A program made the position numbers and the translations under genes. From NCBI RefSeq assembly GCF_020177595.1, contig NZ_JAHTBL010000003.1, positions 1 to 64,000 of the forward strand: 64,000 nucleotides of DNA. The letters are read 5' to 3'. Source of the DNA: Cognatishimia sp. MH4019 (GTDB lineage Bacteria > Pseudomonadota > Alphaproteobacteria > Rhodobacterales > Rhodobacteraceae). Below the pieces are notes generated by a model. That model ran no database searches. It saw only the letters and a program-made list of their open reading frames with translations, and was not told where the DNA came from. Of this stretch, positions 1-7,367 are shown one piece after another. The first letter of the stretch is position 1, and each line of letters opens with the position of its first letter.

Positions 1-233
1 GAGAATTCGTAAAACAGCGCCGCTTGTGCCTCCTGCTTTGGTCCCATCATCGCCAAATCCCCCAATCAATAAAGGAATTGAATCAGCGATTACCACTTCG
101 ATCAAGCAAGAGTTTTTCAACACAATCTCCCGCAAAGCCGACTTCTCTGCGCCATGGGGCCAAGGTTTGGGGAGAGCCTAATTCAACCGATGCTGCGGCC
201 TCGATAAATGGTAGTTTATGTGAACGTCCCGGC

Positions 234-958
234 CTATCGCGACTTAGGCTTTTGCAACGTTGCCGCGAAGAATGGTCCGGTTGTGTGGCCAATCTTGGCG
301 ACGTTCCAACCTGTCTCGCGCGCCAGGCGCTCGAGCTCTTCCGGCTCGGGATGAAACCACGGCACCCAGCTGTCAATCCTGCCTTCATATTCGAACCGCA
401 TTTTGATCTCGCCGCGCGGTTGCCCCTGGAAAGATTGGCGCGGTGATAGGCGAGGTGACGTGGATCTTCGGTCTGTGCGATGTCCAGACCTGTCACGAAG
501 AGATGGCCGCCGGGTTGCATCAATTGAGCAATGCGGCGCAGAAGGTTGGCGGCCCCCTCAATGGTGCCGCCGATTCCCAAGTTGTTGCCGAAGAGGAAAA
601 CTGTCTGAAACAAATCACCGGCCAGCGCATCGGGTTTGTCCGCCATGACATCCCCATGACGAACATCCCCACAGCCCCGCGACCGCGAGACATCCACAGC
701 GCCGGGTGATAGATCGATCCCGGTGGCTTTGATGCCGTGCCGCTCCAGCCACAAAAGCGTCCGACCAGCACCGCACCCGACGTCGAGGACAGGGGCCTGT
801 GCCTGCGCAAGCAGATCGACTTCATGCGCGAAAGGTGCCTCGGTGAAGTAGAGCCCGGGATCGTGGGCATCGGTATGACCGTCATCGCGCCGAATGGTGA
901 GCATCTTGCCCTGATGCCCGGCCTGTCGGTCTCGAAGTGCATCTCCAAAGAGGTCCAT
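234..958 (-). pseudogene. SAM-dependent methyltransferase, frameshifted
   Basis: This is a class I methyltransferase of the small-molecule type. The start at 958 leads into the SAM-binding motif I VLDVGCGAGRT (about residues 57-67), and GIDLSPGAVD follows as motif II. The reading frame is coherent to about position 430 (NLS), where it turns into low-quality sequence. The -1/+1 frame then continues with QGQPRGEIKMRFEYEG and a typical C-terminus ending at a TAG at 234-236. One extra A in the AAA run at 430-432 would restore a protein of about 241 residues. I infer a single-base deletion, either a real mutation or a sequencing error. The substrate is unknown. There is no operon partner; the next gene on the same strand is the tauC-like permease upstream, about 220 bases away. 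Confidence 0.72.
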
Positions 959-1132
959 GCAAGCTCCCGTGTGTTCAGTAGACGACGTGCGTCAGCTCAG
1001 CATAATTCAGTCCAAACTTTCACAAAAGCGGGCATCGGAGCAGCCGCAGCGAACGGCGACTAAGCGCCGCTGAGCAGGCCTGCGTTGTCTGAGGTCAGGT
1101 GCCGTCAACTGGCTCGGCTGTCATGCATTCGG

Positions 1133-1162
1133 CCCGCCGCACCACTGCATCAGCGCGGCGGG
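1133..1162 (-). terminator. GC-rich hairpin after the tauBC-like genes
   Basis: CCCGCCGC and GCGGCGGG form an 8-bp perfect stem around a 14-base loop, 13 bases downstream of the permease stop codon. There is no U tract on either strand, so this may be a weak terminator or a 3' protective hairpin. Confidence 0.35.
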
Positions 1163-1175
1163 GTTTGCTGATGTG

Positions 1176-2441
1176 TCAGCCTTTGCCTTTCCACGGGACC
1201 AGAACGCGCTCGGCCCAGCGCATGAGCATGTCGATGCCGAAGCCGATCACGCCGATCAGGATGATGCCCATGATGACGATGTCGGTGTTCTGGAACTTGG
1301 ACGCGGTCATAATCATCATGCCGGCGCCTTGTTCGGCGGCGACCAGTTCGGCGGCCACGACCGTGCCCCAGCAGACCCCCATCGCGACCCGTGCGCCGGT
1401 GAAAATCTCGGGCAGGGAGTTGGGGATGATGACATGGCGCATGATCTGCCATTTGCTGGCCCCCAGCGAATAGGCCGCGTGGACCTTGGAGATGTTCACA
1501 CCGGAGACGCCGGAGCGCGCCGCGATGGCCATGATCCAGAGCGCGGCTAGGAACAGCAGGATGATCTTGCCGGTCTCACCGATGCCCGCCCAGATGATGA
1601 CCAGCGGGATCAGGGCCAGGGGTGGCACGGGGCGCATGAACTCGACGATGGGGTCGAACCAGCCGCGGAACCAGTTGCTGAGGCCCATCGCATAGCCAAG
1701 CGGGATGCCGACAAGCGCGCCGAGCAGGAAGCCCACGATGACGCGGAAAAGGGAGTAACCCAGATGCTCGATCAAGGTGAAGTTGCGGAAGCCCTCGGAC
1801 GCGATGGAGAGAGAGCGGGTCCAGACCTCTTCAGGGGCGGGCAGGTAGAGCGGTTCCATCTGCCAGCCACGGGTTGGCTCGAAGTTGGGGGTGCCTTTGT
1901 CGGAGAGCGTCACGGAGCCGCCATCGACATAGACGGTCTGACCGGGCGCTATGGGTTCACCGTTAATCGCCACGACCTGCGCGCCGTCGCTTTTGGTGAT
2001 GTCGTCATTGCGGTCCACATTGATCAGGCCAGTACGCCACTGGGCGACCTTGGCTCCGTCGTTTTTGGCAAAGCCGTCGCCGGGGTCGACTTCGGGCGTG
2101 TCGGTGTCGACCTCGCGGGGGTGCACGATAACGGTGACTTCCGCGTCGTCGGTCTGGCCGTTCGCCTCGGCAGTATACGTGAAGGTTGCGGTGCCCTCAA
2201 ACGGGCCGGGGGCGTGCAGGAAGCCGGGCAGCAGGCTGGAGCCGGTGAAGATGCCCCACATCAGGAAGATCGTCAGGATCGAGATGATGCCTGCCGCGCG
2301 GTTGGGGCGCACGGCGCTTTCATCGCCGAAAGTCACGGTTTTCAGTGACGTGTAATCTTGGGGGACGGCCTTTTGCACGACTTTGGTGACGATGAAGAAG
2401 GCGGCGACGAAGATCGCGATATAGATCAGCAGGGGGATCAT
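1176..2441 (-). CDS. Taurine-type ABC transporter permease with an extra extracytoplasmic domain
   Basis: Inner-membrane permease of the NitT/TauT (TauC/SsuC) family. The last 230 or so residues are a standard BPD_transp_1 domain, including the EAA-like segment AAYSLGASKWQIMRHVIIP that contacts the ATPase. At 421 residues it is far longer than the usual 250-280. Two N-terminal membrane segments (about 1-20 and 50-72) precede a soluble stretch at about 80-195 that is rich in Asp, Thr and Val and looks beta-rich or Ig-like; the usual TauC start (LPAPEEVW) comes only after that. The start codon overlaps the ATPase stop by 4 bases (ATGA), so the two are translationally coupled. The substrate is probably taurine or a related small sulfonate, judged from the cognate binding protein. 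Confidence 0.85.
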   Translation of the reverse strand: MIPLLIYIAIFVAAFFIVTKVVQKAVPQDYTSLKTVTFGDESAVRPNRAAGIISILTIFLMWGIFTGSSLLPGFLHAPGPFEGTATFTYTAEANGQTDDAEVTVIVHPREVDTDTPEVDPGDGFAKNDGAKVAQWRTGLINVDRNDDITKSDGAQVVAINGEPIAPGQTVYVDGGSVTLSDKGTPNFEPTRGWQMEPLYLPAPEEVWTRSLSIASEGFRNFTLIEHLGYSLFRVIVGFLLGALVGIPLGYAMGLSNWFRGWFDPIVEFMRPVPPLALIPLVIIWAGIGETGKIILLFLAALWIMAIAARSGVSGVNISKVHAAYSLGASKWQIMRHVIIPNSLPEIFTGARVAMGVCWGTVVAAELVAAEQGAGMMIMTASKFQNTDIVIMGIILIGVIGFGIDMLMRWAERVLVPWKGKG

Positions 2442-3244
2442 GCGGCGTCCTCCGTGCGGCCCATGATCTCTTCCTCCATGTCCCAGATCATCGAGAGGAT
2501 CTCTTCGCGTTTGGGACCGAAATCCGGGTGTTTCTTGACCTCGCGCAGGTCTGCGCCGACGCCAAGCTCGGCAAAGGGCAGGCGGTATTCGGTGTGGATG
2601 CGGCCGGGGCGGGGGGCCATCACGATGAGGCGTTCGCCGAGAAGGAGCGCTTCCTCGACCGAGTGGGTGATGAGGATGATCGTCTTGCCGGTCTCTTTCC
2701 AGAGCTTGAGCACAAGGCTTTGCATTTTCTCGCGGGTCAGCGCGTCAAGCGCGCCCAGAGGTTCGTCCATCAGGATCACGTCGGGGTCATTGGCAAGGCA
2801 ACGGGCCAGGGCCACGCGTTGCTGCATGCCGCCGGACAGCTCATAGATCGCCTTTTCCTTGAAGTCCTGAAGGCCGACCACGTCGAGCAGGTGATCGACG
2901 ATTTCAGCCTTTTCGGCTTTGGGCATGCCTTTCATGGAGGGGCCGAAGGCGACGTTCTCGCGCACGCTCATCCATTCGAAAAGCGCGCCTTGCTGAAAGA
3001 CCATGCCGCGTTCGGCGTCCGGCCCGTGGACCTCGTGGCCGTTCATGATCAGCTTGCCTTCTGTCGGAGCCAGAAAGCCCGCGACGATGTTGAGAAGCGT
3101 GGTCTTGCCACAGCCCGAGGGGCCGAGCACGCTCAGCAGCTCGCCCTCTTTGAGGTTAAGCGAGACATCTTGCAACGCCTGCACTGCGCCGCCATTGGGC
3201 AGCTCGAAGCGCATGGAGAGGTTTTCAATGGATAGTCCGGTCAT
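2438..3244 (-). CDS. Taurine-type ABC transporter ATPase
   Basis: ATP-binding subunit (TauB/SsuB family) that powers the adjacent permease. Visible motifs are Walker A GPSGCGKTT, signature LSGGMQQR, Walker B VILMDEP and the switch histidine in ILITHSVEEAL. From the ATG at 3244 it is 268 residues, normal for the family apart from an acidic tail. That start has GGGA about 8 bases upstream; an in-frame ATG at 3268 has no visible ribosome site. The order on the minus strand is tauA-like, terminator, this gene, permease. The divergent oxidoreductase and IclR regulator share palindromic boxes with this unit, suggesting common control. Confidence 0.88.
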   Translation of the reverse strand: MTGLSIENLSMRFELPNGGAVQALQDVSLNLKEGELLSVLGPSGCGKTTLLNIVAGFLAPTEGKLIMNGHEVHGPDAERGMVFQQGALFEWMSVRENVAFGPSMKGMPKAEKAEIVDHLLDVVGLQDFKEKAIYELSGGMQQRVALARCLANDPDVILMDEPLGALDALTREKMQSLVLKLWKETGKTIILITHSVEEALLLGERLIVMAPRPGRIHTEYRLPFAELGVGADLREVKKHPDFGPKREEILSMIWDMEEEIMGRTEDAA

Positions 3245-3330
3245 CTGGTTCCCAGTCGTTTGCCGCATGCGCGGCGTTGGAACAGGGTTGACCCTGTCTT
3301 GGCTTTTTAGTGAAGCGCCGGGCGCGTGGA

Positions 3331-3357
3331 AAAAAGCCCGGAGCGGATGCTCCGGGC
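3331..3357 (-). terminator. Rho-independent terminator between tauA-like and tauB-like genes
   Basis: Read on the minus strand, GCCCGGAGC (3357-3349) pairs perfectly with GCTCCGGGC (3344-3336) around a 4-base loop, followed by a run of Us. It lies 12 bases after the binding-protein stop and upstream of the ATPase, so it probably lowers tauBC expression relative to tauA. Confidence 0.85.
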
Positions 3358-3369
3358 CTGATCGTTTGC

Positions 3370-4371
3370 TTACATGCCCTGGGCTGCGGAGAGCGGCCCG
3401 GTGTTGACCGCATCCTCGTAGCTGTCGAGGGCGCTGTCGATGGAGCCTGCTTCCACGAAGACATCTGCGACGCCTTTCATGAAGGTCGCGGCGTTGCCAC
3501 CGAGCCAGGCTTCGGAGAGCTGGTCTTCAACGCTGGGGAACTTCATCGTGGCGATGGAGGCTTTTGCATCTTCAAGATCCATACCGGATTCCTGTGCGAT
3601 GACTTCCATCATCTCGTCGGTCGCGCCCGCGTTGTAGGTTGCGTTGGCGTCGGCGGTGACGGCGAGGAACTTGGCCACGACATCGCCGTTTTCAGCGATG
3701 AATGCAGCAGGAGCGGACGTCACGTCGAAGACGAGGATGCCCAGCTCTTCTTTCTCTTCGCCGGTCAGAAGCACGTTGCCATACTCTTTCATGCGGGTCA
3801 GACCACCGCCGTAGCCGCAGGCAAAGTCCACTGCGCCCTGGCTGAGGGCAGCCGCGCCTTCAGGTGGGGCCATGTCGACGACTTGCAGGCTGTCGAGGGG
3901 CACACCGAAGTGGTCCATCTGGCGCAGGAAGCCGTAGTGGGCTGCGGTGCCGAGCGGCACGGCGACTTTCTTGCCCGCCAGTTCGCCAGCGCTGTCCTTG
4001 TCGATCTCAAGACCGGCAGACACGACGCAGTTGTCGTTGTCAGAGTAGCTGACGGCGACGTCAACGACCTGAATGTCCTGACCACCGGAGGCTGCGACGA
4101 CGAAAGGGGGCACACCCTGGCTGACGGCGATCTGCACGTCACCGGAGGCCATTGCGGCGGACATTGCGGTGCCTGTCTCGAACGAGACCCAATTGACCTT
4201 CATTCCGAGCGCTTCGTCATAGGCACCGGAGTTTTTTGCCGCCAGCATAGGCATCGGCCATTCGAGGAAGTAAGCGATTGTAATTTCACCGTGACCGGCG
4301 GCAAAAGCGGATGTCGTTGACATCGCCATCACAGCACCCGCAACGATACCCGCTGTTGTTTTCTTGATCAT
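3370..4371 (-). CDS. Taurine-type ABC transporter substrate-binding protein
   Basis: Periplasmic binding protein of the TauA/SsuA family. I chose the ATG at 4371 because GGGAGAA lies just upstream and the protein then begins with a clean Sec signal (MIKKTTAGIVAGAVMAMS, cleavage after AFA). The 16 extra residues encoded from 4419 break the signal, and that start lies inside a palindromic operator. The mature start GHGEITIAYFLEWPMPM and the segment VSYSDNDNC agree with my memory of roseobacter TauA proteins; this was not checked by alignment. The length of 333 is normal. The neighbouring FAD oxidoreductase could deaminate the imported amine, but no xsc or tpa gene is in the window, so taurine as substrate is inferred. 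Confidence 0.85.
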   Translation of the reverse strand: MIKKTTAGIVAGAVMAMSTTSAFAAGHGEITIAYFLEWPMPMLAAKNSGAYDEALGMKVNWVSFETGTAMSAAMASGDVQIAVSQGVPPFVVAASGGQDIQVVDVAVSYSDNDNCVVSAGLEIDKDSAGELAGKKVAVPLGTAAHYGFLRQMDHFGVPLDSLQVVDMAPPEGAAALSQGAVDFACGYGGGLTRMKEYGNVLLTGEEKEELGILVFDVTSAPAAFIAENGDVVAKFLAVTADANATYNAGATDEMMEVIAQESGMDLEDAKASIATMKFPSVEDQLSEAWLGGNAATFMKGVADVFVEAGSIDSALDSYEDAVNTGPLSAAQGM

Positions 4372-4412
4372 ATGTTTTCTCCCGTTAGTTATTCCGACAA
4401 TTCGTCTTATAA

Positions 4413-4429
4413 GTTTCATATTGCGAAAC
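4413..4429. promoter_or_regulatory. Candidate IclR box upstream of the tauA-like gene
   Basis: GTTTCATATTGCGAAAC is an imperfect palindrome with GTTTC/GAAAC ends, 42 bases upstream of the tauA-like start. Similar boxes lie at 4684-4700 in front of the divergent oxidoreductase and at 6953-6971 upstream of the iclR gene. Regulation by that IclR is inferred. Confidence 0.5.
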
Positions 4430-4683
4430 TTTCCTTTTGCTTCATGAGATTAGAAGCGGAATCGTCTTACGGTCAATTCAATTCTTTCAGCACGGCAAAG
4501 GCAAATGCAATCTGCCAGATTTGCCTGAAAGTCGGGCAAATGACGCCAACTTGATCTGGTTTGCATACAGACTGTGAAGAGTCTGCATATTTTAGTGCGG
4601 TTTGGCGCGGCGGGGTGGACGATGCCGGGAATCGCTTGACCGGAGCGCATGTGGATCCGTAATTTCCAAAATAGAAAATCGTA

Positions 4684-4700
4684 GTTTTGAAATGCGAAAC
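4684..4700. promoter_or_regulatory. Candidate IclR box upstream of the FAD oxidoreductase
   Basis: GTTTTGAAATGCGAAAC is the same length as the box at 4413 and shares the half-site TGCGAAAC. It ends 13 bases before the chosen start codon, a position suited to repression. The 342-base gap 4372-4713 otherwise holds AT-rich divergent promoter sequence and no gene. Confidence 0.45.
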
Positions 4701-4713
4701 ACTTGAGGGTCGA

Positions 4714-6027
4714 ATGGCCAATTCCGTTTCTGCGAATGACGCGCCCGCCCGTATTCATTGGCACCGCACAGCCACGCCAGCGCCGGTTTGTGACAGTCTA
4801 ACTGGCGAGCTCACGGCGGATTTCATCGTTATCGGGGGCGGTCTGACAGGCACGCGCACGGCGTTGGGATTGGCCGAGGAGGGCGCGTCGGTCGTGCTGC
4901 TGGAAGCCCGCGAGATCGGCTATGGGGCGTCGGGGCGCAGTGGCGGGCAGTGCAACCCGATCTGGCGCAAGACACCTGATGAGTTGTCCACGCTCTTGGG
5001 GGCGGATGTTGCGGCGCGGTTGGTCGAGACGACGCTGGGGTCTGCCGATGCGCTGTTTGAGGACATCGCGCGCTACGGGATTGAGTGCGACGCCGAGCAG
5101 AACGGCTGGGTGCAGGCGGCGCATTCGGGTCACGCGCGCCAGACTATGAGCGCTTTGGCCGAGGCCTGGATTGCTGCGGGTGCGGATATCCGCGTGCTGG
5201 AAGGCGCGCAGGTGCAGGCGGCCACGGGATCGTCGGCGTATGATTTTGCGTTGTTGCATGCCAAGGGCGGGTTTGTTCAGCCGCTGTCCCTGACGCGCGG
5301 TTTTGCGCGCGCGGCACTGGGTTTTGGGGCGCAGCTTTACGAAAGCAGCCCCGTGCGCGGGATCGTGCGGGATGGCGCCGGGTGGCGGGTCAGCACCGAT
5401 CAAGGTGCTGTGACGGCCCCTCAGGTGATCCTGACGACAAACGGCTATACCGATGATCTGTGGCCGGGGCTGCGCCAGACCTTTTATCCGATGGTGAGCA
5501 TATCGCTGGCGACGGCCCCTCTGTCGGACAATCTGCAAAAGACCGTGCTGCCCGGGGCTGTGACGATTTCCGACAGTCGGCGGGCGATTTATTATGCGCG
5601 CTATGATCGCGACCGGCGGTTGATCTTTGGCTGTATCGGCAGCACCGAGACAGCCGCGACATTGGGCGGTGTCGCGCGGCTGCGCCGCGGGTTGCGCCGG
5701 GTGTTTCCCCAACTTGGCGAGACGCCGGTCGAGGCGAGTTGGGGCGGCAAGATTGCCGTAACACCCAAGATGATGCCGCATCTGCATGAGCCTGCGCCGG
5801 GGGTTCTGGCGGGTCTTGGCTTTAGCGGGCGCGGAATCGCGATGACCTCGGTCATGGGGCGCAGCCTGGTCCGTAAAGCGCTGGGGGCTGCAGAGGACAC
5901 GCTTCCATTTGCCGTCTCCGCGATGGAACGGGTGCCTTTGCATTGGGCGGCGACAAAATTGGCACCGCTGGCCGCCCCGGCAGCGAGTTTGCGCGACCGG
6001 ATGGACGAGCTGCTGGATAAGGGCTGA
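4714..6027 (+). CDS. FAD-dependent amine/amino-acid oxidoreductase (DAO family)
   Basis: Flavoprotein of the D-amino-acid-oxidase/glycine-oxidase fold, 437 residues. The dinucleotide-binding motif VIGGGLTGTRTALGLAE lies near residue 38, followed by ASGRSGGQCNP, the region where related enzymes hold FAD. A C-terminal GFSGRGIAMTSVMGR closes the FAD domain. The ATG at 4714 has GAGGG 7 bases upstream; the alternative ATG at 4687 lies inside the candidate operator. It is divergent from the tauABC-like genes and next to an IclR regulator. Related enzymes (PuuB-like, TauY-like) oxidise primary amines to aldehydes, so oxidative deamination of taurine or a related amine is plausible but not shown. Confidence 0.8.
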   Translation: MANSVSANDAPARIHWHRTATPAPVCDSLTGELTADFIVIGGGLTGTRTALGLAEEGASVVLLEAREIGYGASGRSGGQCNPIWRKTPDELSTLLGADVAARLVETTLGSADALFEDIARYGIECDAEQNGWVQAAHSGHARQTMSALAEAWIAAGADIRVLEGAQVQAATGSSAYDFALLHAKGGFVQPLSLTRGFARAALGFGAQLYESSPVRGIVRDGAGWRVSTDQGAVTAPQVILTTNGYTDDLWPGLRQTFYPMVSISLATAPLSDNLQKTVLPGAVTISDSRRAIYYARYDRDRRLIFGCIGSTETAATLGGVARLRRGLRRVFPQLGETPVEASWGGKIAVTPKMMPHLHEPAPGVLAGLGFSGRGIAMTSVMGRSLVRKALGAAEDTLPFAVSAMERVPLHWAATKLAPLAAPAASLRDRMDELLDKG

Positions 6028-6028
6028 G

Positions 6029-6811
6029 CTAGCCTGCTTTGAGCGCGTCAATCTCAGGGGGTGCGCCGCCGATCAGGCCGGTCACGTTGTCAGCGGCTTC
6101 TTTCAGCATTGCGGACCAGTTCAGGATGTCGGGCAGGCTGTGGCGGGCATGCACGGTCCAGACATTGAGCACCGCGATAGGTTCGTTCAGGTAATTGAAC
6201 ACCGGGGCGGAGATACCGACGAGGTGGTCGTATTCCTCGCGGTCATTCCAGGCGAACCCTGCGCGGCGCACCTCGTCCACGGCGGTTTTGAAAGCGGGCA
6301 GATCGGTGATCGTGCGGTCGGTATAGGGCTTGAAGTTGTAGTCTTTGAATTTGGCGTCGATCATGTTGTCGGGCAGGAATGCCATCAGCGCCTTGCCGGA
6401 GGCAGAGCAATGGACCTGCTCGCGCATACCGGGGCGCTGGATGGTGCCAAGGGCATAGTCTGATTCCAGAATACGCAGATAGACGACCTCCATGCCCGAG
6501 AGGATGCCGATGGTCACGCTGCCTTCGACTTGCGCGTGCAGGCGCAACATATCGTCCAGAGCAATCGCCTGAATGTCGTAGCCGCTATAGGCGTTGCGCA
6601 CGAGGTCAAAGACCTTGGAGCCGACCAGGTAGACTTTGCGCTGCTTGTCGAACTGCACGAGCTTTTCCTGCGTGCAGATCGCGAGAATGCGGTGAATGGT
6701 GCTTTTGTTCATGCCGCTTTGGGCCACGATCTCTGAGAATGTCAGAGGTTTGCGGGTCTCGCTGATAATTGTCAGCACCTTCAACAATTTGGCGACAATG
6801 GAACTTTGCAT
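6029..6811 (-). CDS. IclR-family transcriptional regulator
   Basis: Regulator with an N-terminal winged helix (MQSSIVAKLLKVLTIIS, then the recognition segment GMNKSTIHRILA, about residues 27-38) and a C-terminal effector domain ending near 250. I chose the ATG at 6811 (260 residues), the usual length; the longer frame to 6928 adds 39 residues unlike the family. It is convergent with the FAD oxidoreductase, with one base between stops. Shared palindromes upstream of this gene, the oxidoreductase and the tauA-like gene suggest autoregulation plus control of the transporter and enzyme. The ligand is unknown. Confidence 0.88.
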   Translation of the reverse strand: MQSSIVAKLLKVLTIISETRKPLTFSEIVAQSGMNKSTIHRILAICTQEKLVQFDKQRKVYLVGSKVFDLVRNAYSGYDIQAIALDDMLRLHAQVEGSVTIGILSGMEVVYLRILESDYALGTIQRPGMREQVHCSASGKALMAFLPDNMIDAKFKDYNFKPYTDRTITDLPAFKTAVDEVRRAGFAWNDREEYDHLVGISAPVFNYLNEPIAVLNVWTVHARHSLPDILNWSAMLKEAADNVTGLIGGAPPEIDALKAG

Positions 6812-6915
6812 GAGGCAGGCGTAATGGGTTTGGGCGTGCGCAACAAGCGATCTAGTGGCGTTGACCGGTGAAATAGCGCGGGATTTCAGCGCGCGAATTT
6901 GCTGCATTTTCGCCG

Positions 6916-6944
6916 TTGCACCCGGCAAACAAACATTGCTATAC
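6916..6944 (+). promoter_or_regulatory. Probable sigma-70 promoter of tRNA-His
   Basis: TTGCAC at 6916-6921 and CTATAC at 6939-6944 are separated by 17 bases, giving a start near 6951 and a 5' leader of about 32 bases before the mature tRNA. Confidence 0.5.
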
Positions 6945-6952
6945 GCCCGTCA

Positions 6953-6971
6953 GTTTCGCTATATGCGAAGC
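6953..6971. promoter_or_regulatory. Near-perfect palindrome between iclR and tRNA-His
   Basis: GTTTCGCTATATGCGAAGC has arms GTTTCGC and GCGAAGC. It is related to the boxes at 4413 and 4684 and lies about 140 bases upstream of the chosen iclR start. It would also fall in the transcribed leader of the tRNA, so it could act as an RNA hairpin instead of an operator. Confidence 0.45.
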
Positions 6972-6982
6972 AAGGATAGTGT

Positions 6983-7059
6983 GCCGCCTTAGCTCAGTTG
7001 GTTAGAGCACTGGTTTGTGGAACCAGGGGTCCCCCGTTCGAGCCGGGGAGGCGGTACCA
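6983..7059 (+). tRNA. tRNA-His (GTG anticodon), G-1-less alphaproteobacterial type
   Basis: Cloverleaf: acceptor GCCGCCT pairs with AGGCGGT (first pair G1-U72), D arm from TAGCTC, anticodon stem CTGGT/ACCAG with loop TTGTGGA and anticodon GTG, and T arm CCCCG-TTCGAGC-CGGGG. CCA is encoded. The base before G1 is T, not G, and the discriminator is A73 instead of C73. This is the known exception found in part of the Alphaproteobacteria, where tRNA-His lost the extra G-1. It supports the taxonomic call. Confidence 0.96.
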
Positions 7060-7070
7060 TTCTTCCCCTC

Positions 7071-7367
7071 TCAGTCGATTTGAATGGTTTGGCGCAGGGT
7101 GCCGTCGCGCTCGTAGATGACGATACGATTGTCGTCGGTGATGATCGCGATCCAATCGTCGGTTTGGGTGAAAGCTGTGGCAGTGGTGCCGTCAGGTAGG
7201 GTGAGCTGATCGGGCAGCGCCAAAGGCGCGGGTTGCTGTAAGCGCATGACAAGCAGAACGATGATCGCTAGAACGCCCAAAATCATCGTCGCGGTCAGCA
7301 CCGTCACGAGGATACGCAGAAACCTGAGATTTGCCGGTTCTTTCTCCGGCAGCGGAGCCTGATCCAT
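7071..7367 (-). CDS. Small single-span membrane protein (DUF6476-like)
   Basis: A 98-residue protein: short acidic N-terminus (MDQAPLPEKEP), one transmembrane helix at about 17-42 (LVTVLTATMILGVLAIIVLL), then an extracytoplasmic beta-rich segment (DQLTLPDGTTATAF, DDWIAIITDDNRIVIYERDG). I recognise the pattern from rhodobacterial genomes as a conserved hypothetical; no function is known to me. Its ATG shares the bases CATG (7365-7368) with the start codon of the divergent rluA-family gene, so the two coding regions overlap by two bases head to head. The longer frame to 7697 is only the shadow of that gene. Confidence 0.72.
   Translation of the reverse strand: MDQAPLPEKEPANLRFLRILVTVLTATMILGVLAIIVLLVMRLQQPAPLALPDQLTLPDGTTATAFTQTDDWIAIITDDNRIVIYERDGTLRQTIQID

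Noticed and set aside
24-446. 140-codon plus-strand frame at the left end
   Set aside because: It is antisense to the broken methyltransferase and has no family-like sequence; bases 1-233 hold no supportable gene.
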